Of a stretch of DNA of 55,344 bases, positions 24,793-33,544 are shown piece by piece (positions within the stretch are counted from its first letter, which is position 1; the number at the start of each line of letters is the position of its first letter). Source of the stretch: Photobacterium alginatilyticum (GTDB lineage Bacteria > Pseudomonadota > Gammaproteobacteria > Enterobacterales > Vibrionaceae). The stretch is from NCBI RefSeq assembly GCF_009910675.1, contig NZ_RSEJ01000035.1:1-55344 (forward strand), in the 5' to 3' direction. Under the pieces are notes generated by a model. It was not told the DNA's origin and did not search any database. It saw only the letters and a list, made by a program, of their open reading frames with translations. Made by a program: the position numbers and the translations under genes.

Positions 24793-26664
24793 TCAAACAA
24801 TAAATTTGTTCAGCAAGGTTTCTTGCTGCTGAACTTTCGAGACCTGTTCATTCATTTGCAGAGATGATTCATGGGCCCGATCCGACACTTGCTGGGACAG
24901 ATCTTTTATCTTGATCGTATTGTTATTGATTTCTTCAGCGACCAAACTTTGCTCTTCAGCCGCCGAAGCAATTTGCAAGTTCATATCAGAGATCTGAATA
25001 ATGGATTGCTTAATTTGGTGGAGTGAATCACCGGCTTCCAATGCCTTCGACACGGCCTCATCAGTCAGCACTTTGCTTTTTTCCATCACACTGGTAGCCG
25101 AACGAGCCCCGGACTGAAGCTGGGCAATCATGCTATGGATTTCTGTTGTCGACTGCTGGGTACGCTGTGCCAATGTCCGGACTTCATCCGCCACAACGGC
25201 AAAACCGCGTCCTGAGTCACCGGCACGGGCAGCCTCTATTGCGGCATTAAGTGCCAGCAAGTTGGTTTGGTCGGCTATCTCATTAATCACCGAAAGAATC
25301 GACTCAATATTACCCGTTGCACTTTCTAAGTCCTGAACAACAACAACCGTCTCATCTATTTGCTTAGCCAGAGTACTGATAGCATCGGTTGTATGAGATA
25401 CAACACTCACACCATCTTCCGCTGCCTTGTCCGCCTCCTGCGCTGCAGCAGCAGCCCCTTGCGCATTACCGGCAACATCTGAAGACGTTGAAGCCATCTC
25501 ATTCATAGCCGTCGCCAGCTGCTCGACTTCCGCGAGTTGATTGGTAATGTCCGTCGCGGTTAGCGTGGCGCCCTGAGTCGTAACTTCAGCATCAGCACCA
25601 ATTTCAGCGCCGAGAAGCTTGGTTTCTTGAATAAGGTGCTGTAACTTGCCGGTGAAAGCATTAAAGTTCTGGGCCAGCTCGGAAAACTCGATATCGGTAT
25701 TGGTATCTAAGCGGTGAGTCAGATCACCCTGTCCGGAAGCCACATCTTTCATTGCCTCGTTTAATACCCCCAATGGACGCATAAAGTATCTCAATACAAA
25801 AATCAGGGCGAGAACGGCAATGAAGACAAAAGAAACGGTCATCACCATTGATGACGAGCGCAGCTGAATAATCGATGAGTAGGCTTTTTCGTAATCAAGA
25901 ATGACACCGATATACCAGTCTTGACTATCAATAGCAGTAAAATCGATATAAGTCGGCTTACCTTTATAATCAATAAGTTTGTAGTTTTCGCTGATACCAT
26001 GATCACCGATGAAAGCGTTCAGGTTCTTGCCGACCAGTTTCTGATCCGGGTGAGAAACAATCGTCCCATCCTTATTCACCATGAAGATGTACCCGGCATC
26101 AAATAATGAAATCTGGTTGATGGTGTCAGAAAGAAGGTCCAAGTTCAGATCATAAAAAATAGCAGCCTCAAACTGCCCCTCGTTATAAACAGGGGTAGCA
26201 ATCGACACTAGAATACTCCCCGTATCCCCCATATAAGGAGCCGTGATAATAGTTTTACCTTCACTTTTGGCACGTCGGTACCATGGGCGAGATCTCGGAT
26301 CGTACAAACTGCCCGGTTGCCAATTAATATCGTTACTCTGTATCCGTCCATCGGCTTCAAAGCCCATGCCAATCAGAGAAAAGGCATTCTTGGCGATAGG
26401 CTTGTTGATAACACTGGCAATATGTCCGGTAGAAACGTCGTCTTCAATCATTTGAGCGGTATAGGTCGCCAATTGCGATTTCGACACAATTTCATTGTCT
26501 ACAGTTGCTTTCACACCATTTACAATTTCCGCAATGCTCTGATGAATTAACGGCTCGACTTGCGACTTTACCTGTCGGTATTGTTGAAGAGATAAAACTG
26601 ACAGAGCAACAAACACAATAACGGATGATATAAAAACCACCTTGTGCTGAAATTTAATTTTCAT
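24793..26664 (-). CDS. Methyl-accepting chemotaxis protein (dCACHE-HAMP-MCP)
   Basis: A 623-residue chemoreceptor. TM1 about 8-27; periplasmic dCACHE about 30-270 (SLYDPRSRPWYRRAKSEGKT and GYIFMVNKDGTIVSHPDQK are diagnostic Cache strands); TM2 about 272-293; HAMP; MCP tip at ADQTNLLALNAAIEAARAGD near 470-490. The C-terminus lacks a CheR-binding pentapeptide. The RSRPWY segment is typical of amine/amino-acid binding dCACHE receptors, so an amino-acid ligand is possible. Distinct from the receptor at 8778; the two share little outside the signalling region. Confidence 0.93.
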   Translation of the reverse strand: MKIKFQHKVVFISSVIVFVALSVLSLQQYRQVKSQVEPLIHQSIAEIVNGVKATVDNEIVSKSQLATYTAQMIEDDVSTGHIASVINKPIAKNAFSLIGMGFEADGRIQSNDINWQPGSLYDPRSRPWYRRAKSEGKTIITAPYMGDTGSILVSIATPVYNEGQFEAAIFYDLNLDLLSDTINQISLFDAGYIFMVNKDGTIVSHPDQKLVGKNLNAFIGDHGISENYKLIDYKGKPTYIDFTAIDSQDWYIGVILDYEKAYSSIIQLRSSSMVMTVSFVFIAVLALIFVLRYFMRPLGVLNEAMKDVASGQGDLTHRLDTNTDIEFSELAQNFNAFTGKLQHLIQETKLLGAEIGADAEVTTQGATLTATDITNQLAEVEQLATAMNEMASTSSDVAGNAQGAAAAAQEADKAAEDGVSVVSHTTDAISTLAKQIDETVVVVQDLESATGNIESILSVINEIADQTNLLALNAAIEAARAGDSGRGFAVVADEVRTLAQRTQQSTTEIHSMIAQLQSGARSATSVMEKSKVLTDEAVSKALEAGDSLHQIKQSIIQISDMNLQIASAAEEQSLVAEEINNNTIKIKDLSQQVSDRAHESSLQMNEQVSKVQQQETLLNKFIV

Positions 26665-26707
26665 AGTATCAATTCTTAACTGTTATTTTTTATATATTTC
26701 TAGATTA

Positions 26708-26995
26708 TTACCTAGGGAATTTAACCACATTGTTTGAACGAGAGTCTGACCATATCAGAATATGTTGGTAATAATGCCTAAGCAGGAGAATACCTATGCT
26801 AAAAACAGCAAACATAAATACAATAAGATAACTACTCCCTTTTACATCGGAAGATGAAAAACAGAGTAATAGCCCAATACCAATGCCGACAGCGCTAAGT
26901 AGCTGCAGCATTGGATAGGAAAGGTGGAAAAAACATTTAAGGTTGAGCATAAATGAAAACAACCCATTTTTTAGTAATTTCAAAACAACCACCAC
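26708..26995 (-). CDS. Small two-TM protein, hypothetical
   Basis: Up to 95 residues, starting at GTG (26995) or ATG (26950, 80 residues). Two hydrophobic segments (LQLLSAVGIGIGLLLCF and YLIVFMFAVFSIGILLL) and a basic C-terminus with SDSRSNNVVKFPR. No family recognised. It lies 43 bp upstream of the chemoreceptor on the same strand and could be co-transcribed. Start uncertain. Confidence 0.4.
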   Translation of the reverse strand: MVVVLKLLKNGLFSFMLNLKCFFHLSYPMLQLLSAVGIGIGLLLCFSSSDVKGSSYLIVFMFAVFSIGILLLRHYYQHILIWSDSRSNNVVKFPR

Positions 26996-27174
26996 CTACT
27001 TATCAATACACTAGAAATGCCACCGTTATAACCACTGCGTGATATATATCTACAAGAAAGTTATCAATGGTTGAAAAATAACTTTTCGAGTTGTACTGAA
27101 GCTGCTTATATCAAAAAAGACATAACTAACAGTAATATTAGCTATGCCCGCGAATGACGAATAGAAATACAGGA

Positions 27175-27200
27175 AGCAGCTTGTCTATTTACAAGCTGCT
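27175..27200 (-). terminator. Hairpin after the M20 amidohydrolase gene
   Basis: AGCAGCTTGT (27175-27184) and ACAAGCTGCT (27191-27200) pair perfectly over 10 bp around a 6-nt loop, 41 nt past the stop at 27242. The minus strand continues TCCTGTATTTC, a poor T-tract. Likely the end of the five-gene minus-strand operon. Confidence 0.6.
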
Positions 27201-27241
27201 GCCGACAGATTACAGGGAAGGAGCGCTGAGCAGTTAGTGGC

Positions 27242-28396
27242 TTAGCCTTTATTTAACTGCTGCTCAACCAGCGTCTGCCAGTAGTTAACACCTGTCATCA
27301 GAATATTATCGTTAAAGTCATAATATGGATTATGAAGTGCCGTACCACCACACTCTCCCTGGCCATTACCTACCAGGATATAGCACCCTTTTACTTCGCG
27401 CAGCATGAAAGAGAAGTCCTCGCTGATCGTAAACGGCTCACAGCTTCCATTCACGTTCTCGGCCCCAACAACAGCCTCGGCAGCCTTAATAGCGTGGAGC
27501 GTCTCTTCCGGCGCATTGATAGTCGACAGGAAGCTGTTATTGAAGTGGTATTTGTAGTCTACGCCTGCCGACATACACTGCCCGGCAGCAACACGTTCAA
27601 TGGCTTTTTCTATCTTATGCAACGCTTCATCCGTATAACTACGGGTATCGCCGGTAATTTTCACCTGGGAAGGAATAACATTCACAGTGCCGTTTGTTGC
27701 AAACTCAGTAACTGAAATAACCGCAGTTTCATTTATCGCGCTCAAATTACGCGAGACAATCGTCTGCATGGCCGTAACAATCTGTGCCCCGACGACAATC
27801 GGATCGGTCCCCATATGCGGCATCGCAGCATGGCCACCGGTTGCGATAACATCAATCTCAAAACTGCTTTCGCTGGCCATCAGCGATCCAGGTCTCGTTA
27901 CTATCTGCCCCTCAGGGATCCCCGGCAAGTTGTGCATGGCATAAATGGCATCCATCTTCCAGCGCGTGAACAAACCATCTTCAATCATGGCTTTGGCACC
28001 CGTGCCACGCTCTTCATCCGGCTGAAAGATAAAATAAACTGTACCATCAAAGTTCTTACTTTGAGCTAGCTGGTATGCCGCACCAAGAAGCATAGCCGTA
28101 TGGCCATCATGACCGCAGGCATGCATAGCACCTTCATGTACAGACGCATGATCAAAGGTGTTCGCTTCACAAATGCGTAATGCATCCATATCCGCTCGCA
28201 AACCAATTGAACGGTCGCTATCGCCACACTTCAGGATACCCACGACGCCTGTTCCACCAATACCGCAATGAACCTCAAGCCCGAACTCTTCCAGTTTCTT
28301 GGTCACAAACTCTGACGTTTTATACTCTTCCGTACCAAACTCAGGATGTTTATGCAGGTGATGACGCCAGTTGATAACGTTCTGTTCAATGGTCAT
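27242..28396 (-). CDS. M20 family amidohydrolase (hippurate hydrolase / N-acyl amino acid deacylase type)
   Basis: A 384-residue cytoplasmic metallohydrolase of the M20D branch. Metal ligands are visible: GLRADMDAL, HACGHDGHTAM (with the Cys typical of M20D), PDEERGTGAKAMIEDG with the catalytic/bridging Glu, YAMHNLPG and the C-terminal LHNPYYDFNDN. The family removes N-acyl groups from amino acids. It is the last gene of a minus-strand set with two DMT transporters, a racemase-family protein and an M24 peptidase, facing a diaminopropionate ammonia-lyase homologue. E. coli also places an M20 hydrolase (YgeY) beside its lyase (YgeX). Likely releases the free diamino acid. GGAG 8 nt upstream supports the start. 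Confidence 0.9.
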   Translation of the reverse strand: MTIEQNVINWRHHLHKHPEFGTEEYKTSEFVTKKLEEFGLEVHCGIGGTGVVGILKCGDSDRSIGLRADMDALRICEANTFDHASVHEGAMHACGHDGHTAMLLGAAYQLAQSKNFDGTVYFIFQPDEERGTGAKAMIEDGLFTRWKMDAIYAMHNLPGIPEGQIVTRPGSLMASESSFEIDVIATGGHAAMPHMGTDPIVVGAQIVTAMQTIVSRNLSAINETAVISVTEFATNGTVNVIPSQVKITGDTRSYTDEALHKIEKAIERVAAGQCMSAGVDYKYHFNNSFLSTINAPEETLHAIKAAEAVVGAENVNGSCEPFTISEDFSFMLREVKGCYILVGNGQGECGGTALHNPYYDFNDNILMTGVNYWQTLVEQQLNKG

Positions 28397-28450
28397 TATT
28401 CTTCTCCGACAAACTCGCGCAGCAGTACTTTGCCGCTGCGCATCTATTAA

Positions 28451-29428
28451 TTAAGCTTTTTGAGGTTTAAGCGTTTCTTCTTCAGTTTCTGGTTCCGTTG
28501 TTTCAAATTTGGTGAACACATATAGCGCTACAACAATGAGAGAAACAATAATAGTTTTACCCAACGCCATTTGCTCGCCAAGTGTGACAACTGCAACCAG
28601 GTAACCCACTAGCGGCATTAAGTTCAGTGCCATGGTTGCTTTTTCCACACCAATACGTTTGAAAGCAAACAACTGAATCAGGTAACTACCACCAGAAATA
28701 CCTGTGCCTAGGAAGATCAACAAGCCAATGAGCAACGGACTAGACATAATGATAGTAATTTGGGAAAGGTCCAGCCCCATTGCAACGACCACAATAATAC
28801 CCAGTACTGCGACAGAGATGTACTGATAAAGCATTGAAACAACAGAGCCGTATTTATCTGCCAGACTTGCACGCAAGTGTGCCGTCCAGGCGAGTGCCAA
28901 CATAGAGCATGTGACATACACATAGCCCAATAGCGGCGTCCCACCTTCAATCGTATTCGTCGGGCCAACGCTCATAGCATAAATACAAACGGCTGACGCA
29001 ATAAATGCACCCCATTGGATTTTGTTCATTTTAAAGTTCATGAACATCATGCCAAAGAAGACAGTTGCAAATGGCTGCATCCCCTGGATAACACCATTCT
29101 CTGTCGCGCCAATGTGAGATAAAGAAAGGAAGTTAAACAGCGAAAATACACCTTGACCAACAATTCCGCACAGCGCAATTTTCAGGTAATCTTTTTTCTC
29201 AATCTTTAATGAAGAGCCTAAATCCTTGCTGAGGCTTTCACTGCGGGAAGTAAAGAAAAAGATAATAGAAAGGCCAATTACAGCAGTTACATAACGGAAA
29301 AATACCAGTGTCATTGGATCAACCGCCATCGACAACGGCTTAGATACAACCCCGGTAACACCCCAAATTACGGCTACCGCGATGGCAGCAACCCACCCCA
29401 AAAATATATCTTTTTTAGTCATATTCAT
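28451..29428 (-). CDS. EamA/DMT-family transporter (first of tandem pair)
   Basis: A 325-residue ten-TM transporter with two EamA repeats. It shares with the next gene the segment CGIVGQG.FS...FLSL..I.A.ENGVIQG, so the two are tandem paralogues. The C-terminus is a charged cytoplasmic tail (TEPETEEETLKPQK). Two ATG starts (29428, 29422) are possible. Fourth gene of the M24/racemase/DMT/DMT/M20 set; presumably moves the substrate or a product of the pathway. Confidence 0.9.
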   Translation of the reverse strand: MNMTKKDIFLGWVAAIAVAVIWGVTGVVSKPLSMAVDPMTLVFFRYVTAVIGLSIIFFFTSRSESLSKDLGSSLKIEKKDYLKIALCGIVGQGVFSLFNFLSLSHIGATENGVIQGMQPFATVFFGMMFMNFKMNKIQWGAFIASAVCIYAMSVGPTNTIEGGTPLLGYVYVTCSMLALAWTAHLRASLADKYGSVVSMLYQYISVAVLGIIVVVAMGLDLSQITIIMSSPLLIGLLIFLGTGISGGSYLIQLFAFKRIGVEKATMALNLMPLVGYLVAVVTLGEQMALGKTIIVSLIVVALYVFTKFETTEPETEEETLKPQKA

Positions 29429-29469
29429 GATACATGCCTACAAAATCATTATTTTTATTCATGAAAACA

Positions 29470-29492
29470 GGCAGTACACAATATGCACTGCC
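29470..29492 (-). promoter_or_regulatory. Intercistronic hairpin between the tandem DMT genes
   Basis: GGCAGT (29470-29475) pairs with ACTGCC (29487-29492); the minus strand continues TGTTTTCATG. It lies in the 80-bp gap inside the operon and could attenuate transcription or protect the upstream message. Confidence 0.4.
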
Positions 29493-29508
29493 TCATGTTT
29501 TATTTCTT

Positions 29509-30462
29509 TTATTCAGTTACAGGTTTTGGCTCTGATGCTGTTTCTTTATGAGCGAACTTCATAAATAGCATCATAGAAACAACAACCACAGCCATCGCAA
29601 GTAAGCGCATCGGCGTTACCGCTTCACCCAGTGCAAAGACAGCCAGTACAAACGAAGACAGAGGCATCAGGTTCAACGCCATACCGGTACCGTCAACACC
29701 AACACGCTCCATTGCGTAGATGTACACAAGGTAACTTGTACCTGAGATACCAACACCAAGAATAACGATACATAGCATACGTAGCGGCGAGCTGAAGATA
29801 CCCAGCGCTGAAGAGAAATCAGCACCTGAGAACATCAGATAAACACCAAAGCCGATAGAGGCGAAAATGAACTGGTGGAACATGGTTGCAACAGAGCCGT
29901 ATTTTTCAGCCAGTTTCGCACGAGCATAGGCTGTGCAAGAGAAGCTTGCAGCACTACCAAGACAGATAAGGTGACCGATGTTAAAACCGTTTGTTTCCGA
30001 GTTCGGATCCATAACCAAGATAGCAACACCGACAAATGCACCGACAGCAGCCAGCATTTGTAGGATGGTAAAATGGGCATTGTGGCGGAAGAAGCCGACG
30101 GTCAGGATCAAGATTGGGATCAAGCCTTGAATAACGCCATTTTCTGAAGCCGTAATATAATCTAGTGACAGGAACGACAGGTAACTAAAGGCACCCTGAC
30201 CAACGATGCCACAGGCCGCAGCCCAGAACACATCACTGCGGTTATCCCACGTTAACTTGAAGTCTGCCTTTTTCTTCATCTTGCCGGTCGATAGGCCAAC
30301 ATTAAATACAATACCCAAAGTAATGAAAGCAACGGTATAACGGACCCATACCAGTACCTGCGCATCCATCACTTCCATAATAGGTGTACCGACAATCCAC
30401 GGTATACCCCATAGCAATCCGATAAAGATCGCTGCAATCCAACCCTTCACTGTGTTACTCAT
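29509..30462 (-). CDS. EamA/DMT-family transporter (second of tandem pair)
   Basis: A 317-residue ten-TM transporter, paralogous to the gene downstream. The N-terminus GWIAAIFIGLLWGIPWIVGT and the central ACGIVGQGAFSYLSFLSL are clearly related to its neighbour. AAGGA lies 8 nt upstream of the ATG. It follows the racemase-family gene by 22 nt. Keeping two different DMT proteins suggests either a heteromeric pair or separate import and export roles; neither can be told from sequence. Confidence 0.9.
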   Translation of the reverse strand: MSNTVKGWIAAIFIGLLWGIPWIVGTPIMEVMDAQVLVWVRYTVAFITLGIVFNVGLSTGKMKKKADFKLTWDNRSDVFWAAACGIVGQGAFSYLSFLSLDYITASENGVIQGLIPILILTVGFFRHNAHFTILQMLAAVGAFVGVAILVMDPNSETNGFNIGHLICLGSAASFSCTAYARAKLAEKYGSVATMFHQFIFASIGFGVYLMFSGADFSSALGIFSSPLRMLCIVILGVGISGTSYLVYIYAMERVGVDGTGMALNLMPLSSFVLAVFALGEAVTPMRLLAMAVVVVSMMLFMKFAHKETASEPKPVTE

Positions 30463-30484
30463 GATCTAATCCTTTCTTCTACAC

Positions 30485-31294
30485 TTATTGGTTTAGTAGA
30501 CGTCCGTAACCTGGACACTGCGCTGCTTTTCCGGTCAGATGCATCGCATGCCAGAACATTGCTGAATTGCTGCAAACAACGGGAATATCAAACTTGTCTT
30601 CAATTTCCTGAATATGGTCGAGGACGCGTAAATTGGTGCACGACATAAAGACTAAATCGGCCCCCGAATCAGGTAAGATCTTGTCTAGAGCCTCAAGCAT
30701 GGACTCTTTAGAAACTGTTGTAATATCAGTATCTTTTTCAATTCCCAGCGAGCCAAGGACAACGACCTCGAAGCCGGCGTTGGTCAGCTGCTGGTACAGA
30801 GGGAAATTCACTTCTGTCGGATATGGAGAGAAAACGGCAATTTTCTTGGCGCCTAGGTGCTTGAATGCGGCCTGGGCTGCGGTCCATGGGTTGGTAGCAG
30901 GGATATCACCGCGATTTTTGGTCAGCAGGTTGGCAACCTTTTCCTCACCGATAATGATAGAGGCCGAAGTACAGCCGAAAGCCATCACATCCATCGGCAA
31001 ACCTGTCGCAATCAAATCTGACGCATCGCTGATGCCGGTCGCAATCTGATCCAAGGCTTCAGGCGTCATTTCGCTGCTGTAATAAACACGGGAGCTAAAT
31101 ACACCGGCCTGGGTACCAAGTAATTTTGCCCAGTCCATCTCTAGAGAGTGGTCAGTACTTAGCTGGACAAGACCAATGTGAACACGATCAATACGCGGAG
31201 ACTGTACATGAGTAAGTGGAGTTTCAAACTTCTGGAATTCTTCAATCGTTTGCATGATTCTGATCTTTTTATAGTTATGTTGCTTGGTTGCCAT
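30485..31294 (-). CDS. Asp/Glu racemase superfamily protein (maleate isomerase / EutA-like)
   Basis: A 269-residue two-domain protein. It has both catalytic cysteines of the two-Cys isomerases: FGCTSASIII in the first half and MSCTNLRV in the second. Overall it resembles maleate isomerase and the EutA protein of ectoine/hydroxyectoine clusters more than glutamate racemase. The ATG at 31294 has GAGG eight nt upstream; a second ATG at 31255 (256 residues, MQTIEEFQKF) lacks a good ribosome site but is also possible. It follows the M24 gene by 32 nt. Likely a racemase or cis-trans isomerase acting on the pathway amino acid. Confidence 0.86.
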   Translation of the reverse strand: MATKQHNYKKIRIMQTIEEFQKFETPLTHVQSPRIDRVHIGLVQLSTDHSLEMDWAKLLGTQAGVFSSRVYYSSEMTPEALDQIATGISDASDLIATGLPMDVMAFGCTSASIIIGEEKVANLLTKNRGDIPATNPWTAAQAAFKHLGAKKIAVFSPYPTEVNFPLYQQLTNAGFEVVVLGSLGIEKDTDITTVSKESMLEALDKILPDSGADLVFMSCTNLRVLDHIQEIEDKFDIPVVCSNSAMFWHAMHLTGKAAQCPGYGRLLNQ

Positions 31295-31313
31295 GCCGAA
31301 CACCTCGGCATGG
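31291..31313 (-). promoter_or_regulatory. Perfect hairpin over the start codon of the racemase-family gene
   Basis: CCATGCCGA (31291-31299), 5-nt loop, TCGGCATGG (31305-31313), a perfect 9-bp dyad. On the minus-strand mRNA it holds the GAGG and the ATG at 31294. It could limit initiation, make it depend on translation of the preceding M24 gene, or be an RNA-processing hairpin if the real start is 31255. Confidence 0.5.
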
Positions 31314-31326
31314 CATAGAATTGAGC

Positions 31327-32493
31327 TTATGAGATAACAATTAGCTCAGGCTCAGCACGCTCGCTCAGCCACTCTGCACCGTCTTCGGTGATCACGATGT
31401 TCTCTTCGTGAACCATTGACTTACCAGGTGCATACACCATACCTGGCTCAAGAGTCATCACCATGCCCGGTTTCAGAACCGTGTTGTCAGTCGCCGTATT
31501 GGACGGACGCTCGGTCAGCTCCATTCCCAGGCCATGGCCTAGGCGGCCAACATCGTTGCCCAGTGCACCATTTGCCTCTAACACCTTCCACATTGCGTTG
31601 TAGATGTCAGTAGTGGTTGCTCCAGGTCGGGCCGCTTCAAAGCCCTTGGTTGTTGCTTCATAGGTTGCACGGTATGCAGCTTTGGTCTCTTCGCTTGCAC
31701 TGCCGAATGCCCAGTTACGGTCAAAGTCAGAGAAATAGCCGTCACGAACCGCACCGGTATCAATGATCAGCACGTCACCCTCTTCGATAACGCGATCTGT
31801 CGGGCCCATAATGATGCTGTCGTAACCGTCAGGGCCTGAACCAGCAATGATGTAAGGACATTCATCGGCACCTTCCAGCAGCATATCGATACGGAACTGC
31901 TTACAAATCTCACGCTCAGTCATGCCAGCACGGGCATAATCAGGGATTTTATTGAAGCCTATATTGGTGATGCGGCAGATTTCACGAGTCTTCTCGATCT
32001 CAGCCTGCGATTTAATCTGGCGCAGCTCGTGCATCGCTAATGACACATCCACGAACTCTTTCTTCACCATGGTTGTCAGCTTCAGGTAGTTGTTCACCGG
32101 CATGCGCAAGTGAGACTCGATACCCAATGTCGCACCGACTCGACCGTGACGGCATGGCAGCGAGTTCAGGGCACTGGCCACCAGGCTGATCCCGTCATCT
32201 TCTGGACGCGGTGACGGCCAGGTAATGATGTTCTCAACCCAAGTACCAGCCATACCACTTGCACCAATTTCAGGGATGATGGCAATTGGCTTGCCTTCGG
32301 CAGGAACCACGACAAACCAAGGACGAGTTGGGCTATGCCAGAACTGTGTATGGAACCCAGTAAAGTAACGAACATTCGGCTCAGTTGTGAAAATCATCGC
32401 ATCGAGCTTCATCTCATGCATGACTTTCTGTGCACGTGCTGTTCTATGTTCAAATTCAGACGTTTCAAAACCACGTTGTAAATAGTTAGTCAT
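31327..32493 (-). CDS. M24 family metallopeptidase (Xaa-Pro dipeptidase / ectoine-hydrolase-like)
   Basis: A 388-residue creatinase/prolidase-fold protein: N-terminal domain (residues 1-160), then the pita-bread metallo-domain with all five ligands visible, Asp in IIDTGAVRD, Asp in YFSDFDRN, His in GHGLGMELTERP, Glu in MTLEPGMV and Glu in VHEENIVIT. Length and neighbours (an Asp/Glu-racemase-family gene) are those of EutD/DoeA, the ectoine hydrolases, but M24 specificity cannot be assigned by eye. GAGG five nt before the ATG at 32493 decides the start; 27 upstream in-frame codons are not used. First gene of the minus-strand operon. Confidence 0.9.
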   Translation of the reverse strand: MTNYLQRGFETSEFEHRTARAQKVMHEMKLDAMIFTTEPNVRYFTGFHTQFWHSPTRPWFVVVPAEGKPIAIIPEIGASGMAGTWVENIITWPSPRPEDDGISLVASALNSLPCRHGRVGATLGIESHLRMPVNNYLKLTTMVKKEFVDVSLAMHELRQIKSQAEIEKTREICRITNIGFNKIPDYARAGMTEREICKQFRIDMLLEGADECPYIIAGSGPDGYDSIIMGPTDRVIEEGDVLIIDTGAVRDGYFSDFDRNWAFGSASEETKAAYRATYEATTKGFEAARPGATTTDIYNAMWKVLEANGALGNDVGRLGHGLGMELTERPSNTATDNTVLKPGMVMTLEPGMVYAPGKSMVHEENIVITEDGAEWLSERAEPELIVIS

Positions 32494-32842
32494 TACGACC
32501 TCTTCCTTTATTGTCATGGCTGTGTGGTAAGGCTTTAGGGCACAGAAGTGAACGGTAACCGCCACACAGTTCAATATTGTTTACGTTACTGTGGTGCATC
32601 TTACTGAATATTGAGTTAAATAATGTGACCTGCGTCGCGCAGTTAACTTTAGTGCACTATTAATGCGTTAATTTGGAATTTTTTGTGATTTAAGTCAATT
32701 TTAGTTCCCGTTAGTTAACTTTACAGTTGCCTGATATCGCAATTTATAGTTTTATAGTTACACAAAGTTGATTTTAGCCTTGCTTTCTTGGCAACTGAGG
32801 AACAAAATAGTTAACAGTCTCAGTTCACTATTGTGGTCATAA
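32494..32842. promoter_or_regulatory. Divergent control region of the diamino-acid cluster
   Basis: This 349-bp AT-rich region separates the M24 operon from the regulator/RidA/lyase operon. It contains three copies of AGTTAAC: AGTTAACTTTA at 32641-32651 and again at 32713-32723, and AGTTAACAGTC at 32809-32819; a CACTATT element also occurs twice (32654 and 32826 vicinity). These repeats are candidates for binding by the YheO/DauR-type regulator encoded alongside. Confidence 0.5.
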
Positions 32843-33520
32843 ATGAAAACTACAGCATATGCATCGTTTAATGCAGAATTTACCGACAAAGACAGAGAGT
32901 TCTTGGTTACTTACTTTCGGTTAGCCGACACTATTGCTGATTTTATCGGTCCTCATTGCGAGGTTGTGATTCACTCATTTGAAAGTCTTGAGAAATCAGT
33001 CGTCAAGATCGTCAACGGCCACCACACGGGCCGTAAGGTCGGATCCCCGATAACTGATCTCGGGCTAAAAATGCTCAGCCTGATCGAAAAAACAGGCGAA
33101 GTAACACCGAAAAGCTATTTCACGACGAGCAAAGATGGCTCTTTACTGAAATCAACGACCTGCGTATTGGCAGGAGAGAACGGAAAGCCGATTGGATTGT
33201 TTTGTATCAATATGAACCTGTCCCATCCCTTCCCGGAAATTATCAAGACATTAATGCCCGACATGGCGAACTCCCACGTCGCTGTTAATGAAAATTTCAG
33301 TTCATGTGCAACCGATGTGATTGAGCAAGCGCTTGATCATGCTATTCAAGAAATTGAAAGTGACACCTCGGTTAACTTGAAAGGTAAAAACAAAGCGATA
33401 ACCAAGCTATTACTTGAAAACGGGATATTTGAATTAAAAGAGGCGACAGCCATGGTTTCCGAGCGACTCGGGATCACTCGCCATGCAGTTTATAAATATA
33501 TCCGCGAATTCAAATCGTAA
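32843..33520 (+). CDS. YheO/DauR-type regulator (PAS-like plus C-terminal HTH)
   Basis: A 225-residue regulator with the YheO-like PAS domain (residues about 15-125: IADFIGPHCEVVIHSFES, then SVVKIVNGHHTGRKVGSPIT) and a C-terminal helix-turn-helix (ATAMVSERLGITRHAVYKYI). The family includes DauR, the repressor of D-arginine catabolism. First gene of the plus-strand set, followed by ridA after 24 nt, and divergent from the M24 operon, so it is the natural local regulator of both. Ligand probably the pathway amino acid. Confidence 0.9.
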   Translation: MKTTAYASFNAEFTDKDREFLVTYFRLADTIADFIGPHCEVVIHSFESLEKSVVKIVNGHHTGRKVGSPITDLGLKMLSLIEKTGEVTPKSYFTTSKDGSLLKSTTCVLAGENGKPIGLFCINMNLSHPFPEIIKTLMPDMANSHVAVNENFSSCATDVIEQALDHAIQEIESDTSVNLKGKNKAITKLLLENGIFELKEATAMVSERLGITRHAVYKYIREFKS

Positions 33521-33544
33521 TAACAGACATAAAAGAGAAAGATA

